The notes: generated by a model not told the origin, from the letters alone. A stretch of DNA of 64,000 bases from Kordiimonas sp. SCSIO 12610 (GCF_024398015.1 NZ_CP073747.1:940501-1004500); one strand, 5' to 3'; positions 1-9,809 are shown, counted from the first letter of the stretch. Program-made: numbers and translations.

Positions 1-775
1 TTGTTTTGTAAATATACCAATCATCTATGATATGTTCGACATAGATATATGAATCAGGTGACATGGCAGGGACGGACGAGGGATGAGGTGCCTTAAAGTA
101 TCCGACCGAATTATCTGTTATGCCGCCAATATTAACATCCACATTGCCGGTTTCGATATCCAAATCGATATAATTTAAGTTCATTGATTTAGCGATGGAC
201 TGTGCTTGCGCTATATCTGTCTTGGCATTTTCAACCAGTTTATTGAATGCATCAATGTTCGAAATTAGGTGGTCCTTCAGTTCGTGGTCTGGCCTTGTAA
301 TCAAATTAAGATTTTTAAGGGTCTGTTCATCGATAGGTGTAAGGTTTGGTGATTTTGTCAGTTGATCACGCATTGCATAAATTAAGCCAGGCAAAGCAAG
401 TTTTCTAATTGCGCTTATTTTGCATTCGTTCTTTTCTTCAACAAAGTACCAATACCAGTTTTCTTTGGTCGCTTTATTGTCAAAGGTTACGGCATATACT
501 GCACCCAATTTTTGATCGATTTTGCCATCTAGCCTTCTATATTCCCACGAAATTTCTGGCGGTAAATGTTGGCCAAAGCTTTCATTCCCTTGCGCGCTTT
601 TTAGGACCTCCCCTGTCAGTACACTTTCGATATCACTGATGTCCTCTGGGGATAGGAATATTTCCAGTTTTGTTTGTGCATTGTCACATATTTGCGCTTG
701 CGCTTGCGCCTGCGCACTCGCACTGCTGGCGATGGCCAATGACGCACCTATGCTGACTATAAAAAACTTGTTCAT
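1..775 (-). CDS. Secreted hypothetical protein, C-terminus cut by window edge
   Basis: The reading frame starts at an ATG at 775 (reverse strand) preceded by TTGGGGGAAATC and stays open to base 1, so the 3' end is missing. About 258 residues are visible. The N-terminus is a clear signal peptide (MNKFFIVSIGASLAIASSASA) followed by a low-complexity AQAQAQAQ stretch; the mature part has several Trp and Tyr residues (ENWYWYFVEEKNEC). No family was recognised. Export to the periplasm is inferred from the signal peptide. It is divergent from nothing nearby; the HD-domain gene to the right points the same way. Confidence 0.8.
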   Translation of the reverse strand, partial: MNKFFIVSIGASLAIASSASAQAQAQAQICDNAQTKLEIFLSPEDISDIESVLTGEVLKSAQGNESFGQHLPPEISWEYRRLDGKIDQKLGAVYAVTFDNKATKENWYWYFVEEKNECKISAIRKLALPGLIYAMRDQLTKSPNLTPIDEQTLKNLNLITRPDHELKDHLISNIDAFNKLVENAKTDIAQAQSIAKSMNLNYIDLDIETGNVDVNIGGITDNSVGYFKAPHPSSVPAMSPDSYIYVEHIIDDWYIYKT

Positions 776-842
776 GATTTCCCCCAATTAAACATGATTA
801 TGACTGTGTCGTATCTTGCCTATATCATCAATGCGTCAGGAA

Positions 843-1472
843 TTATTCCTTCATCGCTTCCAGATAAATGCTGCGTTTTGGTTTTGAAAATACGCGCTCG
901 ACCATGGGGGTAAAAAAGTCGAGGGATTCGCTTTCATAGGCTGGGTCAAAGGCCGCTTGGTCGTATTTATGGCAGAACTCTGCGGTGTAATCGAACCATT
1001 CATGGTCCTTGTGCACATCGCGCATGTTCTTGTCTAATCCCAGATGGTGGAAGAAATAATAGCCCTGAAACAGGCCGTGGTTCGCCACCATCCAGTGGTT
1101 CTGCTCGGATACAAAGGGTTTCAGGATCGCCGCCGCCACATCGGGGTGGTTCATGGACCCAAGCGTATCGCCGATATCATGCAGTAGCGCACAGACCACA
1201 TATTCCTCGTCCCGTCCGTCACGGTGCGCGCGGGTTGCGGTTTGCAGCGAATGCTCCAGCCGGTCGATAGGGAAGCCACCGAAATCGCCGTCCAAAAGGC
1301 GCAGGTGATCAAGCACACGTTTTGCGAGGCCCTTGTTAAAATCCTTGGCATGATCCGCGATGATCGCCCAGTCCTCAACCGTACCTTCGATCATTTCCTT
1401 GAATTTGGCGCGTTTGCCGCCGCCATGATCCGGTGATTTAATCTCAGTCTCTGGTGATTTGATATCGTCCAT
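843..1472 (-). CDS. HD-domain phosphohydrolase-like protein
   Basis: This 209-residue soluble protein carries an HD-type metal site: LEHSLQT supplies the first His, and LLHDIGD near residue 96 supplies the HD pair, followed by further His residues (NHPDV, NHWMVANHG). The layout resembles PhnZ/inositol-oxygenase-like HD proteins, which use a di-iron centre, but it could equally be a phosphohydrolase; the substrate cannot be read from sequence. The start at 1472 follows a GAGGGA ribosome site. It lies 67 bases upstream of the partial secreted gene on the same strand, so co-transcription is possible. Confidence 0.8.
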   Translation of the reverse strand: MDDIKSPETEIKSPDHGGGKRAKFKEMIEGTVEDWAIIADHAKDFNKGLAKRVLDHLRLLDGDFGGFPIDRLEHSLQTATRAHRDGRDEEYVVCALLHDIGDTLGSMNHPDVAAAILKPFVSEQNHWMVANHGLFQGYYFFHHLGLDKNMRDVHKDHEWFDYTAEFCHKYDQAAFDPAYESESLDFFTPMVERVFSKPKRSIYLEAMKE

Positions 1473-1635
1473 GCCGCATTTTCCCTCTTACAAAATCCTT
1501 CCCATCCCTTCAAACGCTATCAGAAGTGACGTGTGGGCGCAATTGTTAGGATAACAAGAATTTTATGACATTAAAGTTGTAAGAGCGCGGGTGCACCTTT
1601 ATTCTAACAGCCATGGATAGGAATTTGGAAAATCA

Positions 1636-2223
1636 ATGATTCTGGACGGGTTGAAATTATCGCCGCCATGGTTAACCAAAACCGGGGAGGATAACTATAT
1701 TGTCCGGCTTGGGTACAAAGGCATTGGGTACAGGGTCAATGAGGCCGAGGCCGGGCGGATCAGCAGGCTTTATAAGCGCATGGCTATCCCTTCGATCATG
1801 ATATTCTGCATACTTGCTGCCTTGTTTATATGGATGATTGTTGTTCGGGACAGGTCAGATCAAGTTGCGACCTTCCTGATACATCTGATGTTTCTTATTC
1901 CACTTGGATGCTTTTCACCCGCCCTTAGCGCCGTATTTTTCAAAATTGTTAAAGTGTGGCTCGGCCGCCGCGATCCCGTGGATGAAGGGTTAGGCTATTG
2001 GGAAGTAAAGGCCCGCCGCCGCGAACAATATGGCCGGAAAACCTATGGATATCGCGGGTTTTTGTGGATGGGGATTGTATGGTTTTTGCTGACGGCTACA
2101 TCCTTCCTCTTTAGGGGGGAAATAGAGGGAACTAGCATTATTTTGTCGGTAGTGCTTCTTTCCCTGGCGTGGCAGAATTATATGATTATCCACCACCGGA
2201 AGGCGCATCCGGCATCAGATTGA
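1636..2223 (+). CDS. Membrane protein, tandem paralogue 1
   Basis: A 195-residue protein with a short soluble N-terminus beginning MILDGLKLSPPWL and about four hydrophobic segments (around residues 50-72, 78-100, 143-160, 165-182). It is clearly paralogous to the next gene: both share MILDG.[KQ]L.PPWL, the LGY[KQ]G[IV]GY motif, a D[ED]GLGYWE/GLGFWE motif and a final YMI.[HR]H. No characterised family was recognised. The 5' flank TTGGAAAATCAATG is also shared with the paralogue, showing that the duplication included the ribosome site. Confidence 0.75.
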   Translation: MILDGLKLSPPWLTKTGEDNYIVRLGYKGIGYRVNEAEAGRISRLYKRMAIPSIMIFCILAALFIWMIVVRDRSDQVATFLIHLMFLIPLGCFSPALSAVFFKIVKVWLGRRDPVDEGLGYWEVKARRREQYGRKTYGYRGFLWMGIVWFLLTATSFLFRGEIEGTSIILSVVLLSLAWQNYMIIHHRKAHPASD

Positions 2224-2274
2224 TTGTGCTCGCGGGCTTATAGCCCTGTCGGCGTATAAGGATTGGAAAAATCA

Positions 2275-2886
2275 ATGATTTTGGATGGTAAGCAGCTTGC
2301 GCCGCCGTGGCTTGAGGAACCCCCTGAGGAAAGCCCAGAGGAAAACCATAACGGAATGTGTATCCTCCGGCTTGGGTATCAGGGTGTCGGTTATGAAGCG
2401 ACGACCGCTGAGGCCGAACGCGCCACCCGCATTCACCGACACATCGGGACCGCAGCAATTCTGGTTTTTTGTGGGTTTGTCGGGCTTTATGCTTGGCAAT
2501 TTATCATCAATGACCGTCCGGAAAGCATTGCGAATTTTCTGTCCACCCTTCTGTATTTCACTTTGGTTTTTGGCTTTATGAACCTCAGCAGCCTACTGTA
2601 TTTCCGCATTGTGAAAGGCTGGATGCAGGGACGCCAGCCAATCGATGACGGCCTTGGGTTTTGGGAAATGAAGGCGCGAGAGCGCGACAATGGCAGTTCA
2701 CAAATCTGGAGCCATACCATCGATATTTCGCTCGGTAGCGTGCTCATAGCGCTGAATGTTGCGATGCTGTTTTTCGGTTGGGATGCCAATCCAATTGGCG
2801 TCATGATCGGGGCTTTGTTATTTCTGCGGGGTTGGCAAACCTATATGATCACGCGTCACCTTAGGGCGCATCAATTGTCGCACTAA
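2275..2886 (+). CDS. Membrane protein, tandem paralogue 2
   Basis: A 203-residue paralogue of the gene immediately upstream, with the same MILDGKQLAPPWL start, LGYQGVGY motif, four hydrophobic segments and terminal YMITRHLRAH. An in-frame ATG lies 12 bases further up (2263), but 2275 is chosen because the sequence in front of it (TTGGAAAAATCA) matches the start region of paralogue 1. The pair probably forms a two-gene operon (52 bases apart). Function unknown; products are expected in the inner membrane. Confidence 0.75.
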   Translation: MILDGKQLAPPWLEEPPEESPEENHNGMCILRLGYQGVGYEATTAEAERATRIHRHIGTAAILVFCGFVGLYAWQFIINDRPESIANFLSTLLYFTLVFGFMNLSSLLYFRIVKGWMQGRQPIDDGLGFWEMKARERDNGSSQIWSHTIDISLGSVLIALNVAMLFFGWDANPIGVMIGALLFLRGWQTYMITRHLRAHQLSH

Positions 2887-2900
2887 ATGCGGGCTTTTCG

Positions 2901-4739
2901 TCAATGCTCTATGCCATCTACAATCGTGCCGATGATCTCGATATCTGGCCAGTCTTTGGGCGCGGCGGTCATGGGGTTGGCGCCTAGTATTGTAAAATCG
3001 GCGCGCATGCCGGGTTTGATCATGCCGATCTCGCCCTCCAAGCCAAGGGCGTAGGCCGCATCAACCGTGATGGCGCGAAGTGCCTCAGCCCTGCTGAGTT
3101 GCTCGCCCGCGTTCAACACACCCCCTTCGCGCATGGAGCGCAGCATGTGCACGCTCGCGGCCTTAAGGGGAAGGGGCGGTGCGAGGGGCGCATCGGAATG
3201 CAACGTGGTGGGAACGCCGAGCTTCATCAGCGATTTTAGGGGCGAGATACTTTGCCCGCGCTCGCTTCCTAAAATATCCTGATACACCCCGCCCAGATAA
3301 TGCACATAATGGCTGGCGGCGGAAATGCCAGCCTGAAGGTTGGCGGCACGTTCCACCTGATCCGGCATTACGATACCAGCATGCTCGATGATAAAACGAC
3401 CATTCGGGTTCGGCGCAGTGGGCGACGCACGCAGAATTTCAAGCGCATCCAGTGTTGCCGCCTGCGCCGCATCGCCGTTTGAATGAATACGCACACCAAG
3501 CCCCGCATCCCAATAGGGCTTTATGGTATCCGCCAGCCGATCGGGCGTGATGACCCAGTGGCCCAGCGTTCCTTTCGATTGCCCGCCAAGGTAGCCGGGT
3601 TCTGACAGTCGCATGGTCTGCGAATAAAAGGCGGCATCGGTGAAAAATTTCACCTGCGACAGGATGGGGGCAGGGGTTGAAATATCGCCTGCAAGCATGG
3701 CTTTGATCGTGCCTACACGGTCATCGCCAAATTCGCGCGTGAAGGCGCGGTGCTCTGGCACCAGATAAAGGCGGTAACCGCTATGATCAACCGACCACCA
3801 GTTGACGGTGATGTTCAGGTCCTCGGCGCTCCGGTTCAGGATGCCATACCCAAGGTCCGCAACGGTCGTAACCCCACTTCTGCGCAGCATATCGGATACG
3901 CCGAGCATACTTTCACGAATTTTAAGAGGGGCAAACAGATGGGATTGCAGTTTCTCAAAGAGTAGCGGCAGGGCATCCTCAAACACGCGGCCGGTTAGCG
4001 CACCGTTCGCGTCAAGGACAACCCCCTCGAATTTGTTATGTAAATCGGGCGTGATGCCCGCCCACTCAAGCGCCTTCTTGTTGAGGTAAAAATCATGGCT
4101 CGAATAGTGCCAGACAAAAAGCGGGCGCTCTGATGTGATCGCATCCAAATCACTATGGGTCAGGTCACCGTGCACCAGATCATGAAAGCCATAGATAACG
4201 AGCGGTGTATCCTTATCGTCTGCGCTGTGGGCATCCGCAATTTCCTGAATACGGCCAAGGAAACTGTCGCGGTTTGAGAGGCCGCGAACAAGGCCATTCG
4301 GCGTTTCCAGATCCCACGGCGGCGCCATTGGAAGCGAATATTGAAGTGCGCTCAGAAGCATATGCACATGCGGGTCAATGAAACCGGGTGCGAGATAAGC
4401 ATCCTTGTAGCGATCATCGATTTTGGCATTCGGGTAGGTGGCCGCCAACTCGTCAAAGGCGCCCACCGCCTTTATCATGCCATGCTGCATGACAATCGCT
4501 TCTGCATTCGGCAGGGTTTTATCAAGTGTGATGACGCCCTTCGCGTGGATCAGGGTTTCGGTGTCACGGGGGTCCGGCTTGATATATTGCCATGCGGTAT
4601 AGGCAACAATGACGGCGATAACGCCGAGTAGCATTCGGCCGAATATTCTGAGCATTCCGGGTTTTCGGGGCTTGCTTTGTTTCTGTTTTGCCTCTGGTGT
4701 TTCTGATGTTCCCGATCTCTCTGGCGCGGCATTTGCCAT
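2901..4739 (-). CDS. Membrane-anchored amidohydrolase, YtcJ-like
   Basis: A metal-dependent amidohydrolase of the Amidohydrolase_3 (YtcJ) type, about 612 residues. After a basic N-terminus a single transmembrane segment (LGVIAVIVAYTAWQY) anchors it, so the catalytic part is likely periplasmic. The FIDPHVHM motif near residue 123 gives the HxH metal ligands; later features include VRIHSNGDAAQ, FIIEHAG, LHSDAP and the C-terminal GMIKPGMRADFTIL seen in this superfamily. The start at 4739 (MANAAPERS) is preferred over an in-frame ATG at 4757 because GGGGGAG lies upstream of it. Substrate unknown; relatives hydrolyse cyclic amides or formamides. Confidence 0.88.
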   Translation of the reverse strand: MANAAPERSGTSETPEAKQKQSKPRKPGMLRIFGRMLLGVIAVIVAYTAWQYIKPDPRDTETLIHAKGVITLDKTLPNAEAIVMQHGMIKAVGAFDELAATYPNAKIDDRYKDAYLAPGFIDPHVHMLLSALQYSLPMAPPWDLETPNGLVRGLSNRDSFLGRIQEIADAHSADDKDTPLVIYGFHDLVHGDLTHSDLDAITSERPLFVWHYSSHDFYLNKKALEWAGITPDLHNKFEGVVLDANGALTGRVFEDALPLLFEKLQSHLFAPLKIRESMLGVSDMLRRSGVTTVADLGYGILNRSAEDLNITVNWWSVDHSGYRLYLVPEHRAFTREFGDDRVGTIKAMLAGDISTPAPILSQVKFFTDAAFYSQTMRLSEPGYLGGQSKGTLGHWVITPDRLADTIKPYWDAGLGVRIHSNGDAAQAATLDALEILRASPTAPNPNGRFIIEHAGIVMPDQVERAANLQAGISAASHYVHYLGGVYQDILGSERGQSISPLKSLMKLGVPTTLHSDAPLAPPLPLKAASVHMLRSMREGGVLNAGEQLSRAEALRAITVDAAYALGLEGEIGMIKPGMRADFTILGANPMTAAPKDWPDIEIIGTIVDGIEH

Positions 4740-4914
4740 TTGATGCTCCCCCATCAATTTGCTCTGAATTCTTTTGCTCCATGATGATTGAACACCGAAG
4801 CCCCGCTTTTGTCAAAGGGCCCTGTTTTGCTAAAGGGTCCGTGTTTTGATAAAGAACCCCTTTTTGTCAAAGTGATAGAATGATCGTCCCTTAGGCATCA
4901 GGTGAGGTGGCCCG

Positions 4915-5664
4915 TTACCTATCAAGGGCTGTTAAAATGATTTGTGAGAGGTCATTGGGTCTGTCGATGCTGGGCCAGTGGCTCGCGCCAGCGAGGATAT
5001 AGCGTTCCATGGAGGAGGCTTGCAGCCACCTAAGGGATGATGGGGCGCAGTTATCAGGGTTATAGATATAGACCGCATGCGCGGCCTGCATCAACAATTC
5101 GCCGGGGTGGTTATAGTGCGTGAAGGCCTTTGCGTTACACCCGAGTTCCCACAGGGCATTGACATCGGCCCGAGCGACTTCAGCGCGGTAGCGCGCGATG
5201 ATCGGATCAGTTTCCGCCATTTTCGCCAGCTTGTTTTGAAAGGCATCAAAAAAGGTGGCGGCATCATCGTAATCGGCGGCCATACCTGAGAAATAGGCGT
5301 CTTCCGCGGTCAGGTTCCCCTCTAATGACAAAAGCGTGTGGATATTGGTGCCCCTCATGCTGGCGGCGAGCGAGGCAATAACCGAAGCCACCGAATGCGC
5401 CAAAATAGCTGTGGCATCGTATCGCTCAGTTTGTTCCGATACAAATTCCGCGAGTGAAATCAGAGATGTTTCTTCAAGCGCCGGTATGCTGAGTTCGTGA
5501 CTGCTGAGTTTGTGACTGCCAAAGCCGGGCAGGTCGAGCATAATCAGATTATATTCATCGGCGAGTGGGGTATTAGTTAAATTTTCGAACATGCTGACGT
5601 TATCGCCGAAACCCGCAATCATGAGGAGTGTTGGTTTTTTATGCCCTTTTGTGTTTGTCTGCAT
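4915..5664 (-). CDS. Alpha/beta-hydrolase fold protein
   Basis: A 249-residue soluble protein with the alpha/beta-hydrolase layout: LLMIAGFGDNVSMFENL at the N-terminus (oxyanion region), MLDLPGFGSH, then a nucleophile elbow AHSVAS (a degenerate GxSxG) around residue 93, and a late SHWPSIDRP supplying the likely catalytic His. The degenerate elbow leaves activity uncertain. It sits alone, on the same strand as the amidohydrolase but 176 bases upstream of it. Confidence 0.75.
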   Translation of the reverse strand: MQTNTKGHKKPTLLMIAGFGDNVSMFENLTNTPLADEYNLIMLDLPGFGSHKLSSHELSIPALEETSLISLAEFVSEQTERYDATAILAHSVASVIASLAASMRGTNIHTLLSLEGNLTAEDAYFSGMAADYDDAATFFDAFQNKLAKMAETDPIIARYRAEVARADVNALWELGCNAKAFTHYNHPGELLMQAAHAVYIYNPDNCAPSSLRWLQASSMERYILAGASHWPSIDRPNDLSQIILTALDR

Positions 5665-5753
5665 AGCGTGTCCAGAGGAATGATCTATTTACCTACAGTA
5701 GCTTTCCTTGGTACGGTACAAAAGAATACAGGCTAAATAAACGGGGAAGCTTC

Positions 5754-6272
5754 ATGAGTTTGGATGAAATTGCCACCATCATTGATATTATTGCCTCTGT
5801 CACCGTGGTGATCAGTTTTATCTTCATCGGGTTTCAAATCCGGCAAAATACCCACGCGCTCAGGATGGGGGCGGCGCAGTCCAGCGTGCAGTTGCTTTCT
5901 GATAATATGGGCCGTGTGGTCGAAAACCGGGAGCTCGCGGAGTTGCTTGCAAGCCGAAACGATACCGCAGACCTTATTCCCTTGTCTGAATTATCATCAA
6001 CGGATCGGTTGATCCTGTCGAATTTTCTAAGCATCAGTTTCCGGCATTTTGAAATGCTGCATACCCACCGCCAATACGGGATTTACGAAAAGGAATTATG
6101 GTTGTCGACCGAGTTTCGTATGCGGCAAACCCTGTCGCGGGAACGGGTTCGGGAATGGTGGTATGACAACAGCCCCTATTATGCGCCGCGCTTTGCCCGC
6201 TTTGTTGATAAGACGATCCGGCATATCTCCAAAGAAGAAAAGAAGGCCCAATCCTTTAAAAAGGCCCTGTGA
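5754..6272 (+). CDS. Single-pass membrane protein of unknown function
   Basis: A 172-residue protein with one N-terminal transmembrane helix (residues about 7-27, IIDIIASVTVVISFIFIGFQI) followed by a soluble helical domain containing QNTHALRMGAAQ, SFRHFEMLHTHRQYG and REWWYDNSPYYAPRF. Proteins of this type are common hypothetical proteins in marine proteobacteria; no function is known to me. Start is supported by GGGGA upstream of the ATG. It is divergent from the hydrolase at 4915-5664. Confidence 0.75.
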   Translation: MSLDEIATIIDIIASVTVVISFIFIGFQIRQNTHALRMGAAQSSVQLLSDNMGRVVENRELAELLASRNDTADLIPLSELSSTDRLILSNFLSISFRHFEMLHTHRQYGIYEKELWLSTEFRMRQTLSRERVREWWYDNSPYYAPRFARFVDKTIRHISKEEKKAQSFKKAL

Positions 6273-6399
6273 TTTCAATGATCCAGAGATTTCAATGATC
6301 TAGTGATTTCAAAGGCCTGTTGACCAAAGAAGCCAGTTGATCTGTGATGCTTTGTTATCGCCTATTTCGTCCGGCTTGAAAGTGTCGGGGAAAGGTCGC

Positions 6400-6996
6400 T
6401 TATATCGACTGATCGTTTAAGGTAACCACATCCACATACACCAGCATTTTGGTGATTGGGTTGTTGGGCAATGCTTCTGGCCCGGCGCTCTTCTTGCCGT
6501 CGAAAAGCGGAAGATAAAGCGCATAGGACTTCAGATGCTCTTTCTGGTCCGTATAACCGGATGCCACGCTTAACTGTGGTGTTTTGGTATCCAGGGCAAG
6601 GGCCGTCATATGATAAATGCGGTTGGCGGCGCTGGTATGTTCCATCTGATAGATGTCTTTATCGGTTATTTCGCCGTAAAAATCCACGACGAACGTTCCG
6701 ATCAGCTTCACTGTCGCTGTGAAATCATGCTGGCTATCAGCGGTGGGAATAGCGGGCGCATAGGGTGAACACCCAGCCGTGATATCCATAATCACCATAT
6801 GTTTTAAAACAGATGTCAGCTTGGCAGGGTTTATGTCAGCGCGGGTGATCGTTTGCTCTGGCCCGCCGTGATCTTGCCAATATGTATAGAGGATGTTTTC
6901 GCGTGTATATTTATCGAATGCTGGCCCTTCGGACAGGATTTCAAAATCACCAAAAGTGGTGAGGCGAGTATTCAGATCTGGTGATCGATCAAGCAA
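6400..6996 (-). CDS. PAS_5-like sensory-fold protein
   Basis: A 198-residue protein resembling the PAS_5 family: a region equivalent to an LPW..ILD strand (LKHMVIMDITAG), followed by VKLIGTFVVDFYGEITDK (counterpart of RLCGTGFTELxGRExTG in the two genes near 21 kb), and a final ITKMLVYVDV strand. No output domain follows, as is usual for this family. The start is a TTG at 6996 with GGGGG upstream. Role unknown; a small-molecule or redox sensing role is only an inference from the fold. Confidence 0.65.
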   Translation of the reverse strand: MLDRSPDLNTRLTTFGDFEILSEGPAFDKYTRENILYTYWQDHGGPEQTITRADINPAKLTSVLKHMVIMDITAGCSPYAPAIPTADSQHDFTATVKLIGTFVVDFYGEITDKDIYQMEHTSAANRIYHMTALALDTKTPQLSVASGYTDQKEHLKSYALYLPLFDGKKSAGPEALPNNPITKMLVYVDVVTLNDQSI

Positions 6997-7103
6997 AGCA
7001 ACCCCCTTTGTGAAGATGCATCATAACACAAATTGTGGAAAATTCATAATATCCCAGATTCTATAGGGTGTTAGCTCTTATTCTCTGGCCTTAACGGGAT
7101 AGA

Positions 7104-8030
7104 TCAGTTTTTGAAATATTGATCAAGCGATAGCATGCCGTTTGTTTTCAGGGTCTTCAATTTCCCATTAACCTGATCGAGGAACCGGGTCGTTTTCGGA
7201 CTTTCCCAGCAGGCGATACTGCTTCCGGCAGTTTGAAAACCGAAATCATCATCGGTCTCTATGTCCTGAACGTCCTTATGCTGATGCAGGTAGGTGACCA
7301 TGTCGATTTCATAGGCGATGATTGCATCGACGCGGCCCGCCCGTAAAAGCTCGATAGAACGTTCAATGCTTTCGGTTCGCAAAAAGGTATTTTGTTTTGA
7401 AAAAGCCTCATAAAGGCGCCTGTCGCTACCAGCGCCCTGATCTGCCGCGAATTTTTTGCGGGTAATGTTGGCTGTGCTTCTATACACAGGTTGGCCTTTT
7501 AGCGTGTAAATTTTCTTGGCGCTATCATGGATTATGTCTGAATGCACGACGCGAGCTTCGCCGGGGTTTGGGTTATTGGCACCGTCCGGTTTTTTGGACG
7601 CGATGAAAAAGCAGTCTGTATCGCGGTCTGCAAATGATTTTTGTGCGCGCTTGGCTGGTAAATAAATCAGATCGGTTTTAACGGTTAGGCCCTTCATGAT
7701 CATTTCATAGAAATAATTGTAAGCACCCTTTTCCTCCGGGTGGAAAAAATCAGGGAGCATGGTGCCCGCGATCTTAATCTCTTCGTCAAGGTTAGTTTGC
7801 GACTGATCTTGGCTCTGATGAATAGGATTTAATTTCTTGATCAAGCTGATTTGACTGGTTGGGGCAGCATAGTGTTTGGGCGAAATTTCGTCCATGTGTG
7901 CTGATGTGTTTGCTGATATGTGTGCCGGCGCTGCGTCGCTATACGTGGTTACGCCCACTGCTGTGACGCCGTAGATAGCAATCATATATGCGCGGCGAAG
8001 CCATCGCAGATTTATCTTCCCTGGTAACAA
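7104..8030 (-). CDS. Periplasmic substrate-binding-like protein, paralogue A
   Basis: About 308 residues with a signal-anchor-like N-terminus (YMIAIYGVTAVGVTTY) and a type-2 periplasmic-binding-protein fold: IAGTMLPDFFHP, LPAKRAQKSFADRDTDCFF, KFAADQGAG, RSIELLRAGRVDAIIAYEIDM and a C-terminal NGKLKTLKTNGML helix. It aligns along its length with the next gene (8294-9187) and more weakly with 22337-23284. There is no adjacent ABC permease or ATPase, so these may be stand-alone binding or signalling proteins. The start is uncertain: the long frame begins with TTG at 8030, an internal ATG lies at 7985. Confidence 0.75.
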   Translation of the reverse strand: MLPGKINLRWLRRAYMIAIYGVTAVGVTTYSDAAPAHISANTSAHMDEISPKHYAAPTSQISLIKKLNPIHQSQDQSQTNLDEEIKIAGTMLPDFFHPEEKGAYNYFYEMIMKGLTVKTDLIYLPAKRAQKSFADRDTDCFFIASKKPDGANNPNPGEARVVHSDIIHDSAKKIYTLKGQPVYRSTANITRKKFAADQGAGSDRRLYEAFSKQNTFLRTESIERSIELLRAGRVDAIIAYEIDMVTYLHQHKDVQDIETDDDFGFQTAGSSIACWESPKTTRFLDQVNGKLKTLKTNGMLSLDQYFKN

Positions 8031-8293
8031 TTTTAGTGCCCTGTTACTTTGCCTGTAGTATCCGTAATTTGCTTATGCTGCCAAGGCCTCCCCAGAACTT
8101 GATAGAAACACAAAAAACGCATCTATATTATGTTTTGTTTCACTTTACTTTCAGGTTGATAATAAAAAGTAAATATAATTTTTTATTGTTTGCCGTTTAA
8201 ATGCCTGACATGCGCCCTGAAATCGGGGCATCATATAAAAAAATATGACAGAATTTGGGCGGTAGGCTTTGGTTTCGGGTGCCCTTAGGCAAA

Positions 8294-9187
8294 TTAGCGG
8301 TGTTTGATCGCCGAGCTTAGATAATGCGCCGGGTCAACCAGCTGATCCTTTTCAATCAGGGTTTTGACATGGGCGTTGACAGCCTTCAGGAATTTCCGGT
8401 TTTTCGCCGTGTTCCAGCAACTGATCGAATCTTCGCTTGTATACAGAATAAAATCATCGTCAGTGATCAGGGATTTGTGGGACGGGTTGTGCATTTCAAA
8501 CAGTATCATATCAAGGTCATAAGCCACCACCGCATCAACCCTGTCTGACGATAACATGTCGATCGATTGCTCAAGCGATGTTGTATATTCCACATTAACG
8601 CCTTCCGGGAGCGCCCGCAGAAGATTATCCCCTTGCCCGGTTCCTTGATCGGCGGCGACGACCAAACCCTTGAGGCCGATTGTGTTTGCGGGCGGTGGTG
8701 TTCCGTCTGGCGTGAAAACCTTCATATGGCTTTCGTGAAAGGTGATTGAATGAATAAGTGATGTGGCGTCTGGCGCTTCAGCCAGAGGGCCGGGGTATTC
8801 TTTCGTCGATAAGAAGTAACAATCGCTGTTTTGGCTGGTGAAAGTGCGGCGTGCCCGCTTAACTGGCAACGTGTGTAATGTGATCTTTAGGCCGGTTTCT
8901 TCGCTTATTCCCTCGATGACCTGATCATAAATCGCGTTATAGGGCCCTCGTTTAACAGGGTGAAACAGATCAGGGATCATCGTGCCCGCGATAATGATTG
9001 TGTCCTCTGGTGTTTTGGGCCTGGGAGCGTCATTGGGTACAGGAAACGGCTGCTCGCCGCTTGGGCCTTGTAAGTTGTTTTGACGTTGCTGGCTGCTGTA
9101 TGCGCTGTCAGATTTGGTTTCCGCAAACGCTAGTCCGCTGACGAACAGTGAAACCAAGATTGATGATATGATTTTATCCCAGATCAC
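8294..9187 (-). CDS. Periplasmic substrate-binding-like protein, paralogue B
   Basis: A 297-residue exported paralogue of the gene downstream: signal peptide MIWDKIISSILVSLFVSGLAFA, then IIAGTMIPDLFHPVKRG, LPVKRARRTFTSQNSDCYF, VVAADQGTGQG and DMLSSDRVDAVVAYDLDMI. Both keep a Cys late in the chain (ISCW, IACW) and one in the DCFF/DCYF motif, which suggests a conserved disulphide. The start is GTG at 9187 behind TTGGGGGCATCTT. No transporter partner is adjacent. Confidence 0.8.
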   Translation of the reverse strand: MIWDKIISSILVSLFVSGLAFAETKSDSAYSSQQRQNNLQGPSGEQPFPVPNDAPRPKTPEDTIIIAGTMIPDLFHPVKRGPYNAIYDQVIEGISEETGLKITLHTLPVKRARRTFTSQNSDCYFLSTKEYPGPLAEAPDATSLIHSITFHESHMKVFTPDGTPPPANTIGLKGLVVAADQGTGQGDNLLRALPEGVNVEYTTSLEQSIDMLSSDRVDAVVAYDLDMILFEMHNPSHKSLITDDDFILYTSEDSISCWNTAKNRKFLKAVNAHVKTLIEKDQLVDPAHYLSSAIKHR

Positions 9188-9302
9188 AAGATGCCCCCAA
9201 TCCGCATTTGATGAACCAAAAATTGTATAGTTTACTAGCTAAAGTAAGTATTGGATCAAGTAAATGCACATTATGGTGTAATTATCTGTGATCTTGTCTT
9301 AG

Positions 9303-9809
9303 TTAATCGCCAGTCTGGGTGTATTTCAGGCCAGTTTCGCGGTCCCGCAGAAGCGACATAATTTCCGCCCCCACTTGAAGATCGCTGTCGAAACCAAACT
9401 TGTTTTTGCGCAAATTACCATCCCGGTCCAACAGGATTTGGGTCGGCGTCCCGCGAAGCTCATAAGACTGGAAGGTTTCACCCAAGCGCTCGCCCGCATC
9501 CTGTTTGTCGATTGCAACTGGAAAGCGGATATCATGTTCGCGCATCATGCGCTTCACGTCAGCGGGGGTCTGCTGATCATGTTGTTTGAAAACAGTATGA
9601 AGGCCGATCACCGCCACGTCCGCTTCCGCAAATAATTCGCGCACCCGCTTGGCCTGCGGTACTGCGTGCGACATACAGCTTGGGCACAGGAACTGAAAAA
9701 TCGTCAAGAGCGTAACCCGCCCGCGAAAATCCTCAAACGATAGTGGCTGATCGGTGTTGATCCATTCGCTCGTGATCAGGGGTTTTGCAAGTTTGTATTT
9801 ATCGCTCAT
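9303..9809 (-). CDS. Thioredoxin-fold redoxin (AhpC/TlpA type)
   Basis: A 168-residue protein with the thioredoxin fold. The active-site motif FLCPSCMSHAVP near residue 43 is a CxxC, followed by VAVIGLHTVF and the cis-proline loop LRGTPTQILLD. Family members reduce disulphides or peroxides. There is no signal peptide, so it is predicted to be cytoplasmic. Monocistronic as far as can be seen. Confidence 0.85.
   Translation of the reverse strand: MSDKYKLAKPLITSEWINTDQPLSFEDFRGRVTLLTIFQFLCPSCMSHAVPQAKRVRELFAEADVAVIGLHTVFKQHDQQTPADVKRMMREHDIRFPVAIDKQDAGERLGETFQSYELRGTPTQILLDRDGNLRKNKFGFDSDLQVGAEIMSLLRDRETGLKYTQTGD

Noticed and set aside
660-740. GCGCTTGCGCTTGCGCC repeat that might be a structured RNA
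   Set aside because: It is explained by the AQAQAQ codons of the reverse-strand secreted protein.
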